The notes below the pieces were generated by a model. The model saw nothing but the letters and a program-made list of their open reading frames with translations. It was not told the origin of the DNA and did no database searches. From Methylocystis hirsuta (GTDB taxonomy: Bacteria > Pseudomonadota > Alphaproteobacteria > Rhizobiales > Beijerinckiaceae), in assembly GCF_003722355.1 (NCBI RefSeq), contig NZ_QWDD01000001.1:372001-436000 (forward strand): a stretch of 64,000 nt of DNA. Reading direction: 5' to 3'. Within the stretch, counting starts at the first letter, position 1. Every line of letters begins with the position of its first letter. Below, piece after piece: positions 18,365 through 26,708 of this stretch. The position numbers and the translations under genes are program-made.

Positions 18365-18775
18365 CTAGGCGCCCGGCGGTTTCGGCGTCATCCAGGCGAC
18401 GAAGGCGCCGCCCGGCTGTTGCAGCACGGCCATGCGGCCAACGCCGGGGATCTCGAAGGCGTCCTTGCAGATCGTGGCTCCGGCGGCCCTGGCCTTCTCC
18501 AGGCGCGCATCGACGTCATCGACGCCGATATAGGTCAGCCAGTGTTCTGGAACGCTTTCGAGTTCCGGGGCTTTCATCTCGAACATGCCGCCGACCCGCG
18601 CGCCCTGCGAACTGATGATCCAGTATGTGACGCCGGCCATGGGCGTTCCATCGAAGCTCCAGCCGAGAGTTTGGCTGTAAAACGTCTTCGCCCGCTCGAC
18701 ATCGTGGACATTGAGTTCGTTCCAGCAGACCGCGCCATGTTTCGCCGGCGCGCCACTGTCATTGGCGTTGGACAT
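18365..18775 (-). CDS. VOC (glyoxalase/dioxygenase superfamily) protein
   Basis: A 136-residue protein with two beta-alpha-beta-beta-beta units of the vicinal oxygen chelate fold. The first is NELNVHDVERAKTFYSQTLGW with YWIISSQGARVGGMF; the second is WLTYIGVDDVDARLEKARAAGA with AVLQQPGGAFVAWM. The ribosome binding site AGGAGAG lies five bases before the ATG. VOC proteins of this size are often cytosolic and without an assigned substrate. No operon partner is evident. Confidence 0.85.
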   Translation of the reverse strand: MSNANDSGAPAKHGAVCWNELNVHDVERAKTFYSQTLGWSFDGTPMAGVTYWIISSQGARVGGMFEMKAPELESVPEHWLTYIGVDDVDARLEKARAAGATICKDAFEIPGVGRMAVLQQPGGAFVAWMTPKPPGA

Positions 18776-18839
18776 AGCCTCTCCTTTTCAGCTCAACATC
18801 GTTGCGGACGATCGGAAGGAACCGTCCCAGGGCGTTTGC

Positions 18840-19691
18840 CTATTTTGGCAGCAGCCCCAGCCGTCGCGCGGTCAGCCAGTCGACGAACCGCGCCGGCAAT
18901 AGGCTGCGCAACGTATAGCCCGTAAAACGATTTCTTACGATCGGGATGCGGACGGGCGGGCGCCGGTCGGTCAGCGCCCGCAACACGGCGCGCGCGACGA
19001 CCTCCGGACCGGGCGCGCGGCGGCCCGCCTCGACAAGCCATTTCAGCATCCTCCGGCCTGGCGCGGCATAGGCCGTGCCCTCGAACATCGCGAGATCGGT
19101 CTCTTCGGCCTTGTCCCAGATCGGCGTCGCGATCATGCCGGGTTCGATCAGGACGACGTCGACGCCATAGACCATCAGTTCGCGGCGCAGCGCGTCCGAC
19201 ATGCCCTCTAACCCGAATTTCGATGCGGCGTAGGCGCCCAGAAAAGGCGCAGCGAAGCGACCGGCGACCGAACTCATGTTGACGATCCGGCCGGGCGCGC
19301 CGCGCCGCTGCGCGCCCGCGCCAAGCAGGGGCGCAAAGGCCTGAATGACTTGAAGCTGCGCAATGAGATTGATCTCGATCTGGCGACGAAAGTCGTCGAT
19401 CGGCAGATGCAGCAGCGGTCCGGGGACGGCGACGCCGGCATTGTTGACCAGCCCGGCGAGCGTTTCGTCGCCGAGCCGGGTCTCGACGTCGCGCGCGGCG
19501 GCCGCGACGGCGTCGGCGTCGGTCACGTCGAAGAGGAGCGGAATGACGGACTCGCCATGGCGCGCGACGAGCGCGTCGGCGTCGGCCTCCTTTCGCGCTG
19601 AGGCGAAGACGAGAAACCCGTTCTCGACCAACAGGCTGACGCAGGCGGCGCCGATTCCCGTCGAAGCGCCCGTCACCACCACAGCCTTCAA
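18840..19691 (-). CDS. Short-chain dehydrogenase/reductase
   Basis: A 283-residue classical-type SDR with the NAD(P) loop TGASTGIGAA at the N-terminus, the NNAGV motif, the catalytic Ser in NMSSVAG, and the YAASK Tyr/Lys pair. It probably oxidises or reduces a hydroxyl or carbonyl group in the cytosol; the substrate is unknown. The start is TTG at 19691, which shares bases with the TGA of the upstream thiE-amidase gene (TTGA), so translation is probably coupled and the gene belongs to the thiamine transcript. Confidence 0.88.
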   Translation of the reverse strand: MKAVVVTGASTGIGAACVSLLVENGFLVFASARKEADADALVARHGESVIPLLFDVTDADAVAAAARDVETRLGDETLAGLVNNAGVAVPGPLLHLPIDDFRRQIEINLIAQLQVIQAFAPLLGAGAQRRGAPGRIVNMSSVAGRFAAPFLGAYAASKFGLEGMSDALRRELMVYGVDVVLIEPGMIATPIWDKAEETDLAMFEGTAYAAPGRRMLKWLVEAGRRAPGPEVVARAVLRALTDRRPPVRIPIVRNRFTGYTLRSLLPARFVDWLTARRLGLLPK

Positions 19692-21058
19692 ACCCGTTCT
19701 CCCAGCGTGGCGACGAGGCGAGCAAGCGCCACGCGCGTTTCGCCGTCGGCGCGGCCGTCGACTTGGGCGCGGCGGAAATGGCGCTGAAACGCCTCGACCG
19801 CCTGGACCGTCTGCGCGTCATAGACGCCGGTTTGATCCACGCGATAGCCGTAAGCTGCGAGGTCGCGCTGGAGCGAGGCGACCTTGGCGCCCGCGTCGCC
19901 GAGCGAGACCGTCGTGGCGCCGAGAGCCGGGTTTTGCTCGACAACCCGCCCAACGCCGCAGCGTGCGAGCTCCTCCCAGGGGAAGAACTCGCCGGGGTCC
20001 CGCTTGCGCCCAGGAGCGATGTCGGAATGCGCCAGCACGCGCTCGGGCGGTATCGCGTGGCGTCGGCAAATGTCCTTGGCGAGCGCCGCCGTCGCCTCGA
20101 TCTGGGCCGCCGGATAGGGTCTGGGGTCGTCGTAACCCGGATGGACGACTTCGATTCCGATTGAAGCGGAGTTCATGTCCGTCTCGCCGGCCCAGTAGCT
20201 TATCCCGGCATGCCAGGCGCGCCGCGACTCCGGCACGAGCTGCAGCACGCGGCCGTCCTCCTCGACGACATAATGCGCCGAGACCTCCGAGCGCGGATTG
20301 CAGAGCAGGGCGAGCGCCGCCTCCCCGGTTTGCATCCCCGTGTAATGGAGCACCAGCGACGAGACCGGCCGCAGGCGCGCGCCGTGATTGGGGGAGGGGC
20401 AGACGCGCGCAAGGGCGTAGTCCGGCTCGAAAAAGCCCTCGCGCTCGCGCCAGGGCTGTGTCGCAGAGAGCCATTCCCGAGCGCGCGCCTCAGGTTCGGC
20501 GTTGCGCAAGATGTCGGTGACGACGCAGGCGCTGTCCGCGCCCGCGGCAAGCGCGGCGATCGCGCGTTCGGGGGTCAGTCCGCCGATGGCGACGAGAGGC
20601 GTCTCGCCGATCCGCGCCTTCCAGGCCCCGACCCGGGCGAGACCCTGCGGCGCAAAGTCCATTTGTTTCAGCAGCGTGGGATAGATCGGGCCGAGCGCGA
20701 CATAATCCGCGCTAAGCGACACCGCCCGGCCAAGTTCGGCTTCGTCATGCGTCGAGACGCCGATCCTGACGCCGGCGCGGCGCAACGCCGGGATGTCCGC
20801 CGCGTCGAGATCGCCCTGGCCGAGGTGGACGAAGTCGCAACCTTCCTCCATCGCCAGCCGCCAGTAGTCGTTGACCACGAGCTGCGCGCCATGTCGCGCG
20901 CATATTTCCCGCGCTGTCGCGATCTGTGCGCGCAGGTCATGCTCGGCGCGATCCTTCACCCGCAGCTGCACGAGCTTAACGCCCTGCGGCAGCAGGCGGG
21001 AAAGCCAATCGGCGTCGTCGACGATGAGATAGAACGGATCGAGCCTCAGCGCCGCCAC
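19688..21058 (-). CDS. thiE: Fusion of thiamine phosphate synthase (ThiE) with an AmpD/AmiD-type N-acetylmuramoyl-L-alanine amidase and peptidoglycan-binding domain
   Basis: One uninterrupted 456-residue frame. Residues 1-204 are a complete ThiE (QLRVKD, VNDYW, DFVHLGQGDLD, GPIYPT, FAPQGL, AIGGLTPERA), which joins the thiazole and pyrimidine halves of thiamine. Residues about 212-375 are a complete amidase_2 domain with zinc ligands His238, His344 and Asp354 and catalytic-type Glu303. Residues about 385-452 are a PG_binding_1 domain. Amidases of this type cleave MurNAc-L-Ala bonds. No signal peptide precedes the amidase, so the product should be cytosolic, as AmpD is. No in-frame start codon is seen near the junction (about 20420-20450). 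It is either a real fusion or a lost stop between adjacent genes. Confidence 0.85.
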   Translation of the reverse strand: MAALRLDPFYLIVDDADWLSRLLPQGVKLVQLRVKDRAEHDLRAQIATAREICARHGAQLVVNDYWRLAMEEGCDFVHLGQGDLDAADIPALRRAGVRIGVSTHDEAELGRAVSLSADYVALGPIYPTLLKQMDFAPQGLARVGAWKARIGETPLVAIGGLTPERAIAALAAGADSACVVTDILRNAEPEARAREWLSATQPWREREGFFEPDYALARVCPSPNHGARLRPVSSLVLHYTGMQTGEAALALLCNPRSEVSAHYVVEEDGRVLQLVPESRRAWHAGISYWAGETDMNSASIGIEVVHPGYDDPRPYPAAQIEATAALAKDICRRHAIPPERVLAHSDIAPGRKRDPGEFFPWEELARCGVGRVVEQNPALGATTVSLGDAGAKVASLQRDLAAYGYRVDQTGVYDAQTVQAVEAFQRHFRRAQVDGRADGETRVALARLVATLGERV

Positions 21059-21069
21059 CAGCCGTTTCC

Positions 21070-21864
21070 CTACGCCAGTCTGTCGAAGGGACGGCCGATG
21101 AGGGGCGTCGAAGGCTCCGCCATGTCGCGCGGCGTCATCGGCTGCGCGCGGAAGCCGGCGCGGCCCGCTTCGATCGCGAGGGCGAAGGCGCGCGCCATCA
21201 AAACGGGGTCGCCGGCGCGCGAAACGGCGGTGTTGAGCAGCACGGCGTCATAACCCATCTCCATCACCAGCGCCGCGTGAGACGGCGCGCCAAGCCCAGC
21301 GTCGACGATGAGCGGCGTGTCGGGAAAATGCGCGCGCAGCGCCCGCAAGGCGAAAGCGTCGTTGACCCCGCGTCCGGAGCCGATCGGCGCCGCCCAGGGC
21401 ATCAGCACGCGGCAGCCGGCGTCGAGCAGCTTTTCCGCCACCACCAGATCGTCGGTCGTGTAGGGAAAGACCTTGAAGCCGTCGTCGGCGAGCGCGCGCG
21501 CCGCCTCGACCAGCCCGAAGACGTCAGGCTGTAGCGTGTCCTCCTCGCCGATAACTTCGAGCTTGATCCAGTCGGTCGCGAAGACTTCGCGCGCCATTTG
21601 CGCGGTCGCGATCGCCTCCTTGGCGGTGCGGCAGCCGGCGGTGTTGGGGAGCACGCGCACGCCGACGTCGCGGATGAGGCTCCAGAAGGCCTCGCCCGCG
21701 CGCGCCCCGCCGGCCTCGCGCCGGAGCGAGACGGTGACGATCTCGCATCCCGATCCGCGAATGGCCTCGGCGAGGATTGCTGGCGACGAATAGCGCGCGG
21801 TGCCGAGCAGCAGCCGCGAGGACAGCGCCACATCGTAAAGCGTCACCGGGTCATCATGGATCAA
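21070..21864 (-). CDS. thiG: Thiazole synthase
   Basis: A 264-residue TIM-barrel enzyme that builds the thiazole ring from deoxyxylulose phosphate, dehydroglycine and the ThiS thiocarboxylate. Family marks are [14 protein letters not shown], the Schiff-base lysine region [38 protein letters not shown], and [34 protein letters not shown]. The start is TTG 21864, six bases downstream of thiS. It follows thiO and thiS and precedes thiE, under the TPP riboswitch. Confidence 0.96.
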   Translation of the reverse strand: MIHDDPVTLYDVALSSRLLLGTARYSSPAILAEAIRGSGCEIVTVSLRREAGGARAGEAFWSLIRDVGVRVLPNTAGCRTAKEAIATAQMAREVFATDWIKLEVIGEEDTLQPDVFGLVEAARALADDGFKVFPYTTDDLVVAEKLLDAGCRVLMPWAAPIGSGRGVNDAFALRALRAHFPDTPLIVDAGLGAPSHAALVMEMGYDAVLLNTAVSRAGDPVLMARAFALAIEAGRAGFRAQPMTPRDMAEPSTPLIGRPFDRLA

Positions 21865-21869
21865 GCTCG

Positions 21870-22067
21870 CTACCCGCCCTGTCTCGGCGTTACGATCTCG
21901 ACGGCGTCGCCTTCGCGAAGCCGCGTCTCGGCGCGGTCCTTGGCGCGCACGAATTCCTGGTTCAAAGCGGTGCCGACCGTCTTTTCATCATACCCCAGTT
22001 CGTCCAGCAGCATTTGCAACGTGGTCGCGTTCACATCCTGCGGCCGCCCGTTGATTTGAATCAGCAT
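21870..22067 (-). CDS. thiS: Sulfur carrier protein ThiS
   Basis: A 65-residue ubiquitin-fold sulfur carrier ending in the required Gly-Gly (PRQGG), which is adenylated and converted to the thiocarboxylate used by ThiG. The [12 protein letters not shown] start and [10 protein letters not shown] segment are typical. AGAGG lies six bases before the ATG. The gene begins inside the end of thiO, overlapping it by 80 bases, an unusually large overlap for this pair. Confidence 0.94.
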   Translation of the reverse strand: MLIQINGRPQDVNATTLQMLLDELGYDEKTVGTALNQEFVRAKDRAETRLREGDAVEIVTPRQGG

Positions 22068-23046
22068 CCATCACCTCTGGGAAATGCCCGTCGTTTACAA
22101 TGACCTCGGCCGCGCGGCGCGCCAGCGCCGGCGCAAGCAGGAACCCGTGACGGTAGAGCCCATTGATATAGAGAGTGCGACCCCGCTTCGAAAGACTTGG
22201 CAGATTGTCGGCGAAGGCGGGTCGGAGGTCCGAGCCGGTCTCGACAATTTCGGCCTCGGCGAAGGCCGGGTGGACCGCAAAGGCGGAGTTGATGAGTTCG
22301 ACGACCGACCGCGCTGTGACCCGCGCGCGCTCCTCATTCTCGATCATCGTCGCGCCGACCATGAACAGTCCCTCGCCGCGCGGCACGACATAAACCGGCC
22401 GGCGCGGATGCAGCATGCGTACTGGACGCGTCAGGGAAATCTCCTCGCTGCGCAGAATCAGCATTTCGCCCTTCACGCCACGCAGGCCGGGAAGCGCGTC
22501 GCGCGCGGCGAAACCGCGGCAGTCGATGATCCAATCCGGAATCGTCTCCAGTCCGGCGGCGTCCTGCAGAACATGCAGCGTCACATTCGGCGCTTGCGCG
22601 AGGCGCTCGGTCAGCGCGATAAGCGCCGCCCGGGGATCGAGATGCGCTTCTTGCGGAAAAAACAACGCGGCGTCGAAGCGCCCGGCGAGATCTGGCTCGA
22701 GCGCCGCGATCTCCTTTGCATCCAGCGATTCGAAATTGCGCGTGCGCCGGGCGAAGTCGGCGAGTTCGGCGCGCTCCCGAGCCGGCGCCACGACAAGACT
22801 GCCGGCGACCGTCGCGACGCCGAGTTCGCGCGACCAGAAGTCGAGCGCTTCTTCGCCGAGCGTCGCGACCAGGGGCTCGGCGCTTTCCAGTTCGCACCAG
22901 GGCGCGATCATGCCGCCGGCGAAGCGCGAGCAGCCGAGGCCCGGCGCCGACTCGCGCTCGACGATCTCCACGTCCACGCCCTTCCGCGCGAGCGCATAGG
23001 CGGCGCAGAGTCCGGCGACGCCGGCGCCGATCACGCGCGCGAGCAT
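21988..23046 (-). CDS. thiO: Glycine oxidase ThiO
   Basis: A 352-residue FAD amine oxidase that converts glycine to the imine used in thiazole synthesis. The Rossmann FAD loop is at the N-terminus ([16 protein letters not shown]), followed by SRFAGGMIAPWCE and the C-terminal RPAFADNLPSL and LYINGLYRHGFLLAP. The natural family end falls near EVIVND, but here the frame continues about 30 residues through the start of thiS, so the original stop may have been lost by a small indel. It is the first gene after the TPP riboswitch. Confidence 0.92.
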   Translation of the reverse strand: MLARVIGAGVAGLCAAYALARKGVDVEIVERESAPGLGCSRFAGGMIAPWCELESAEPLVATLGEEALDFWSRELGVATVAGSLVVAPARERAELADFARRTRNFESLDAKEIAALEPDLAGRFDAALFFPQEAHLDPRAALIALTERLAQAPNVTLHVLQDAAGLETIPDWIIDCRGFAARDALPGLRGVKGEMLILRSEEISLTRPVRMLHPRRPVYVVPRGEGLFMVGATMIENEERARVTARSVVELINSAFAVHPAFAEAEIVETGSDLRPAFADNLPSLSKRGRTLYINGLYRHGFLLAPALARRAAEVIVNDGHFPEVMDADSNQRAAAGCERDHVANAAGRTGV

Positions 23047-23075
23047 GAACGCCGCCTTTCGGGAAATTTCGCTGA

Positions 23076-23203
23076 CACCATCCCTCCGCCAGTCTCAACT
23101 GGATCAGGTTCGAAGGGTCGCCGCCCCCCGCGTTTTCGCGCGTCCTGCGGCCTCTCAGCCCCGTGGCGGCGTCGTTGGAGCGCCGCCGGGCGGGGCTCCC
23201 CCG
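23076..23203 (-). ncRNA. TPP riboswitch (THI element)
   Basis: Read on the minus strand, the region contains the two diagnostic THI-box strands: the pyrimidine-sensor GCTGAGAGG with the preceding GGGGAGCCCCGC helix, and the pyrophosphate-sensor GACCCTTCGAACCTGATCCAG followed by the GGCGGAGGGA closing strand. A variable GC-rich arm lies between them. It sits about 30 bases upstream of the thiO ATG, so thiamine pyrophosphate should repress the thiO-thiS-thiG-thiE-SDR transcript, probably at translation initiation. Confidence 0.95.
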
Positions 23204-23360
23204 GCGGACGTAGGCTGGCGCGAAGCGCTGAGGCAGTCAAGCGCTGCGCTCGACTACTTTAGGTCGCCTCACCGCGCCGGGACTTGCCAGACGTCAAACG
23301 ATGGCTCAGTTTGCGCAAAGAAAAGCGCGCTAAAAAAGCGCAGCATACCGGGAGAAAATC

Positions 23361-23957
23361 ATGAGCTTCATCAGCAAAACGGCCAGCGTCCGCAGGACGT
23401 TGGCCGGCGCCGTCCTCTATGGACTGCTCGCCTGCGCGATTTCTGTGGCGCCGGCTGGCGCCGCGCAGCTCGGCGAATATTTTCCCATCCCGAATTCGCT
23501 GAGCCTCAGCGGTGTTCCGCGCGACTCGCTCCTCAAGATTCAGTCGAAATGGCTGCAGAACGGCCTCGACAATCTCAAGAAGGCGCGCGCTGAAGCCGAC
23601 GCGGCGCTCGAACAAGCGAAGTCCGGCGCTTCGGACCAGGTCGCGGCGGCGGAAGAGAAGGTCAAGAAGCTCGATGCGATGATCGCCGAAACTCAGGAAG
23701 AACTCGCGCTGTCGGAGAACAGTGATTCGTCGCATGACATTCAACAAGCGCGCAAACGCAACTTGCTGCTCGCGCTCAATCAGTGGATCAATGAGCTCAA
23801 TCGACTCGCCACAGAGCAGATGAAGATCGCGATTATGAAGGATGGCGCCGAGGCCATGGCGGCGCAAAACCGGAATTATCAATTGTCGGAACAGGCGGAC
23901 AATCTCGAAAAAGCCAAGCGAGACCCGAGTTTCGAAGATTGGGGCGTGACGAAGTAA
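23361..23957 (+). CDS. Secreted coiled-coil protein, unknown function
   Basis: A 198-residue protein with an N-terminal Sec signal (RRTLAGAVLYGLLACAISVAPAGAA). The mature part is mostly helical with heptad-like coiled coil (LKKARAEADAALEQAKSG, AAEEKVKKLDAMIAETQEELA). GGGAG lies six bases upstream of the ATG. I recognise no family; it is probably a periplasmic helical protein. It stands alone between the divergent thiamine riboswitch and the GST gene. Confidence 0.7.
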   Translation: MSFISKTASVRRTLAGAVLYGLLACAISVAPAGAAQLGEYFPIPNSLSLSGVPRDSLLKIQSKWLQNGLDNLKKARAEADAALEQAKSGASDQVAAAEEKVKKLDAMIAETQEELALSENSDSSHDIQQARKRNLLLALNQWINELNRLATEQMKIAIMKDGAEAMAAQNRNYQLSEQADNLEKAKRDPSFEDWGVTK

Positions 23958-24046
23958 TCTTAAGCGGGCAGTCCGGGTCAGGACTCATTGACCGAATGAG
24001 CCGCCGATGAGTTGAGGAGACGGGCGGCTGTCCGGCGAGATTTCCA

Positions 24047-24697
24047 ATGACCCCCACAATTACCGCCTTTGAACGGTCGCCCGATGGCGGCAAGGGATTG
24101 GCGCGGGACATGCGCGTTCGCTGGGCGCTCGAAGAAGTGGGCCAACCCTACGACGTTCGTCTTCTTTCCTTCAAAGCGATGAAGGAACCGGCGCATCTCG
24201 CGCTTCATCCTTTCGGGCAGATTCCGACCTATGAAGAAGGCGGTCTCGCCCTATTCGAGTCGGGGGCGATCGTGTTCCATATCGCGGCGCGCCATGCTGG
24301 CCTGCTGCCAGACGATGCGAATGCCCGGGCGCGCGCGATCACATGGATGTTTGCAGCGCTCAGCACGATGGAGCCGCCAATCGTTGATCTTGCAATCGCC
24401 AGGTTTCTGGAGCGCGACGAGGCCTGGTACGAGCAGCGTCTGCCGCTCGTCGAGGATCGCGTCCGTAACCGGCTGGGCCAACTTTCCCTTCGCCTTGGCG
24501 ACGCCGACTGGCTCGACGGCCCCTTCAGCGTCGGCGACCTGATGATGGCGTCTGTGCTGCTCAGGTTGAAAGCGTCGGGTCTGCTGGACCAATATCCGAA
24601 CCTCTCCGCCTATGTCGCCCGCGGCGAAGCGCGGCCCGCATACAAGCGCGCTTTCGAGGCTCAACTGGCGGTTTTCACCGCCGCATCCTGGACCTAG
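24047..24697 (+). CDS. Glutathione S-transferase family protein
   Basis: A 216-residue protein with the two-domain GST layout. The thioredoxin-like N-terminal domain includes ARDMRVRWALEEVGQPYDVRLL, the cis-proline segment HPFGQIPTYEEGGLALFESGAI with the Glu-Ser glutathione contact, and the helical C-terminal domain follows with WLDGPFSVGDLMMASVLLRL. It is cytosolic; the substrate cannot be read from sequence. Its end overlaps the converging zapA gene by four bases. Confidence 0.88.
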   Translation: MTPTITAFERSPDGGKGLARDMRVRWALEEVGQPYDVRLLSFKAMKEPAHLALHPFGQIPTYEEGGLALFESGAIVFHIAARHAGLLPDDANARARAITWMFAALSTMEPPIVDLAIARFLERDEAWYEQRLPLVEDRVRNRLGQLSLRLGDADWLDGPFSVGDLMMASVLLRLKASGLLDQYPNLSAYVARGEARPAYKRAFEAQLAVFTAASWT

Positions 24698-25077
24698 AGA
24701 CCATCGTCCGGCGATGCGGCGGGCGGCGACAGTTCGCCATTGAGCTTCACGATCCGACGCGTCGCGTCGCCAAGCGCCTTGGCGGCGCGCGCCGACGCGG
24801 CGTCGCTCGCCCTGCGTGCGGCGTCGAGTTCGGCGCGCAGCGCAGCGATCTCGGTTTCCGTCGCTTGCGCTTTGGCGCGTGCGTCCGTCGCCTCATCGGC
24901 GATTGCGAGCGCGGCCATCACGATGATGCGCTGCTCGCCGATCTCGCCGAAGCTCTCGCGCATCGACTGGATCTTGCCTTCGACGTAACGCGCGAGTTCT
25001 TCGATGCGCTGCTCCTCGCCCTCCTCGCAGGACATGCGATAGGTGCGACCGGCGATGGCGACGACGACGGCGGCCAT
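24694..25077 (-). CDS. zapA: Cell division protein ZapA
   Basis: A 127-residue ZapA protein, which crosslinks FtsZ protofilaments at midcell. The N-terminal globular head VVVAIAGRTYRMSCEEGEEQRIEELARYVEGKI is followed by a coiled coil rich in Ala and Glu (ATETEIAALRAELDAARRA). ATG 25077 starts exactly at the family N-terminus; a longer in-frame extension upstream overlaps the DUF4164 gene and was rejected. It follows the DUF4164 gene with the spacing TGACATG, typical of alphaproteobacteria. Confidence 0.92.
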   Translation of the reverse strand: MAAVVVAIAGRTYRMSCEEGEEQRIEELARYVEGKIQSMRESFGEIGEQRIIVMAALAIADEATDARAKAQATETEIAALRAELDAARRASDAASARAAKALGDATRRIVKLNGELSPPAASPDDGL

Positions 25078-25078
25078 G

Positions 25079-25402
25079 TCAATCCTCTTGGGTCGAGGCG
25101 ACGCCCGCCGCGCCGAGCGCCGCGGCGACACCTTCGCTCGCGGCTTCAAGCCTTCGCAGCACCTCGTCGCGGCTCTTCTCCAGGGCGTTCTGCCGCGCCA
25201 GCGCGGCGTCGAGATCGAGGGCGAGACGCGACCGATCGTCCTGCATGATGGCGAGTTCTTCTTCGAGTTCGGCGCTGGACAGCTCGTCTTCGAGCTTTGC
25301 GGCGACAGTGCGCTCCAGCTGAGCGAGCGCCGTCTGCAGCTCTGCGACGGCGGCCTCGAGCCTCTTGGCGTTTTCGTCGTCGCGCTTATCTGAATGGGTC
25401 AT
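25079..25402 (-). CDS. DUF4164 coiled-coil protein
   Basis: A 107-residue, highly charged and almost wholly coiled-coil protein (RLEAAVAELQTALAQLERTVAAK, DLDAALARQNALEKSRDEVLRRL) matching the DUF4164 family found directly upstream of zapA in Rhizobiales. Its fixed link to zapA suggests a role at the division site, but none has been shown to my knowledge. ATG 25402 is chosen; an alternative ATG lies a few codons upstream. Confidence 0.8.
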   Translation of the reverse strand: MTHSDKRDDENAKRLEAAVAELQTALAQLERTVAAKLEDELSSAELEEELAIMQDDRSRLALDLDAALARQNALEKSRDEVLRRLEAASEGVAAALGAAGVASTQED

Positions 25403-25499
25403 CGCCGGTCGCGGAATGTGCATGGCTTTGCGGCGCGGCGACCGCGCCGAATGATTCGCTTGCCAGCCTGTTCCTAGCATGAATCGCGCAAATCGAAAC

Positions 25500-25554
25500 C
25501 GCGCCAATTGGCGCGACTTTGGCGCGTTGACAGGGGGGCGCGAGGTGCTATCAC
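25500..25554 (+). promoter_or_regulatory. Promoter of the gap operon with an adjoining perfect palindrome
   Basis: A consensus -35 TTGACA (25527-25532) is followed after 16 bases by TATCAC (25549-25554), upstream of gap. Just upstream of the -35 lies a perfect 16-bp palindrome, CGCGCCAATTGGCGCG (25500-25515), placed where an activator or repressor of central carbon metabolism could bind. Which regulator this is cannot be told. Confidence 0.6.
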
Positions 25555-25627
25555 ACGCTCGCCTCCAGAGCCCACAGGCTCGATGGCGAGGGCCGCGGAG
25601 TTCCGGCGGCGCAAGGAGATTTTCCAA

Positions 25628-26635
25628 ATGACCGTGAGAGTGGCGATCAACGGATTCGGGCGCATCGGCCGCAACATCCTGCGCTATATCATCGAGACCG
25701 GACGCACGGACCTCGAAGTCGTCGCCATCAACGATCTCGGCCCGGTCGAGACCAATGCGCATCTGTTGCGATATGATTCAGTGCACGGCCGCTTCCCGCA
25801 TGAGGTGAAAGTCGCCGGAGACACGATCGACGTCGGCCGCGGCCCGATCCAGGTGACCGCCATTAAGAATCCGGCCGAGCTTCCCTACAAGGACCTCAAG
25901 ATCGACATCGCGCTGGAATGCACCGGGCTTTTCACCGCGCGCGACGAGGCGAAATTGCTGCTCGACGCGGGCGCGAAGCGCGTGCTGGTTTCAGCGCCCG
26001 CCGAAGGCGCCGACATTACGGTCGTCTATGGCGTCAATCACGATAAGATCACCAAGGATCATCTCGTGATCTCCAACGCGTCCTGCACGACGAACTGTCT
26101 CGCGCCGGTCGCCAAGGTGCTGCATGATGCGATCGGCATCGACAAGGGGATCATGACGACGATCCACGCCTATACGGGCGATCAGCCGACGCTCGACACG
26201 ATGCACAAGGATCTCTACCGCGCCCGCGCGGCGGCGCTGTCGATGATCCCGACCTCGACGGGCGCGGCGAAGGCCGTCGGACTCGTGCTGCCGGAGTTGA
26301 ACGGCAGGCTCGACGGCTACGCCATTCGCGTGCCCACGCCCAACGTCTCGGCGGTCGATCTGAAGTTTGTCGCCAAGCGCTCGACGACGAAGGACGAGGT
26401 GCACGCCGCGATCAAGGCCGCCGCCGACGGCCCGCTCAAGGGCGTGCTCGGCTATACGAGCGAGAAGCTCGTGTCGATCGACTTCAACCACAATCCGCTC
26501 TCGTCCTGCTTCCATCTCGACCAGACCAAGGTCCTGGACGGCAATCTCGTGTCGATCCTGTCCTGGTACGACAATGAATGGGGCTTCTCCGGCCGCATGA
26601 CCGATGTGGCGAGCGTGATCGGCAAGCTTCTGTAA
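25628..26635 (+). CDS. gap: Glyceraldehyde-3-phosphate dehydrogenase, type I
   Basis: A 335-residue NAD(P)-dependent enzyme converting glyceraldehyde 3-phosphate to 1,3-bisphosphoglycerate. The N-terminal [10 protein letters not shown] loop, the catalytic cysteine in [21 protein letters not shown] and WYDNEWGFS are all present. AAGGAG lies nine bases before the ATG. It is followed by pgk after a UUCG-loop terminator-like hairpin, so it heads a gap-pgk unit. Length is normal. Confidence 0.97.
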   Translation: MTVRVAINGFGRIGRNILRYIIETGRTDLEVVAINDLGPVETNAHLLRYDSVHGRFPHEVKVAGDTIDVGRGPIQVTAIKNPAELPYKDLKIDIALECTGLFTARDEAKLLLDAGAKRVLVSAPAEGADITVVYGVNHDKITKDHLVISNASCTTNCLAPVAKVLHDAIGIDKGIMTTIHAYTGDQPTLDTMHKDLYRARAAALSMIPTSTGAAKAVGLVLPELNGRLDGYAIRVPTPNVSAVDLKFVAKRSTTKDEVHAAIKAAADGPLKGVLGYTSEKLVSIDFNHNPLSSCFHLDQTKVLDGNLVSILSWYDNEWGFSGRMTDVASVIGKLL

Positions 26636-26655
26636 GCATTGTTCCACCATGCCGG

Positions 26656-26678
26656 CGCGGACCTTCGGGTCCGCGTTT
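26656..26678 (+). terminator. UUCG-loop hairpin between gap and pgk (terminator or attenuator)
   Basis: A perfect 8-bp stem, CGCGGACC / GGTCCGCG, closes an exceptionally stable TTCG tetraloop and is followed by TTT. It sits 20 bases after the gap stop and about 30 before the pgk start. It may partially terminate, giving more gap than pgk, or act as an mRNA-stabilising hairpin. Confidence 0.6.
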
Positions 26679-26708
26679 GCCTTTCCAAGCCGCGATTGGA
26701 CGTCCGAC

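Noticed and set aside
19363..20520. 385-codon plus-strand Arg/Ala-rich frame
   Set aside because: Antisense to the SDR and ThiE-amidase genes; no start signal and low-complexity composition.
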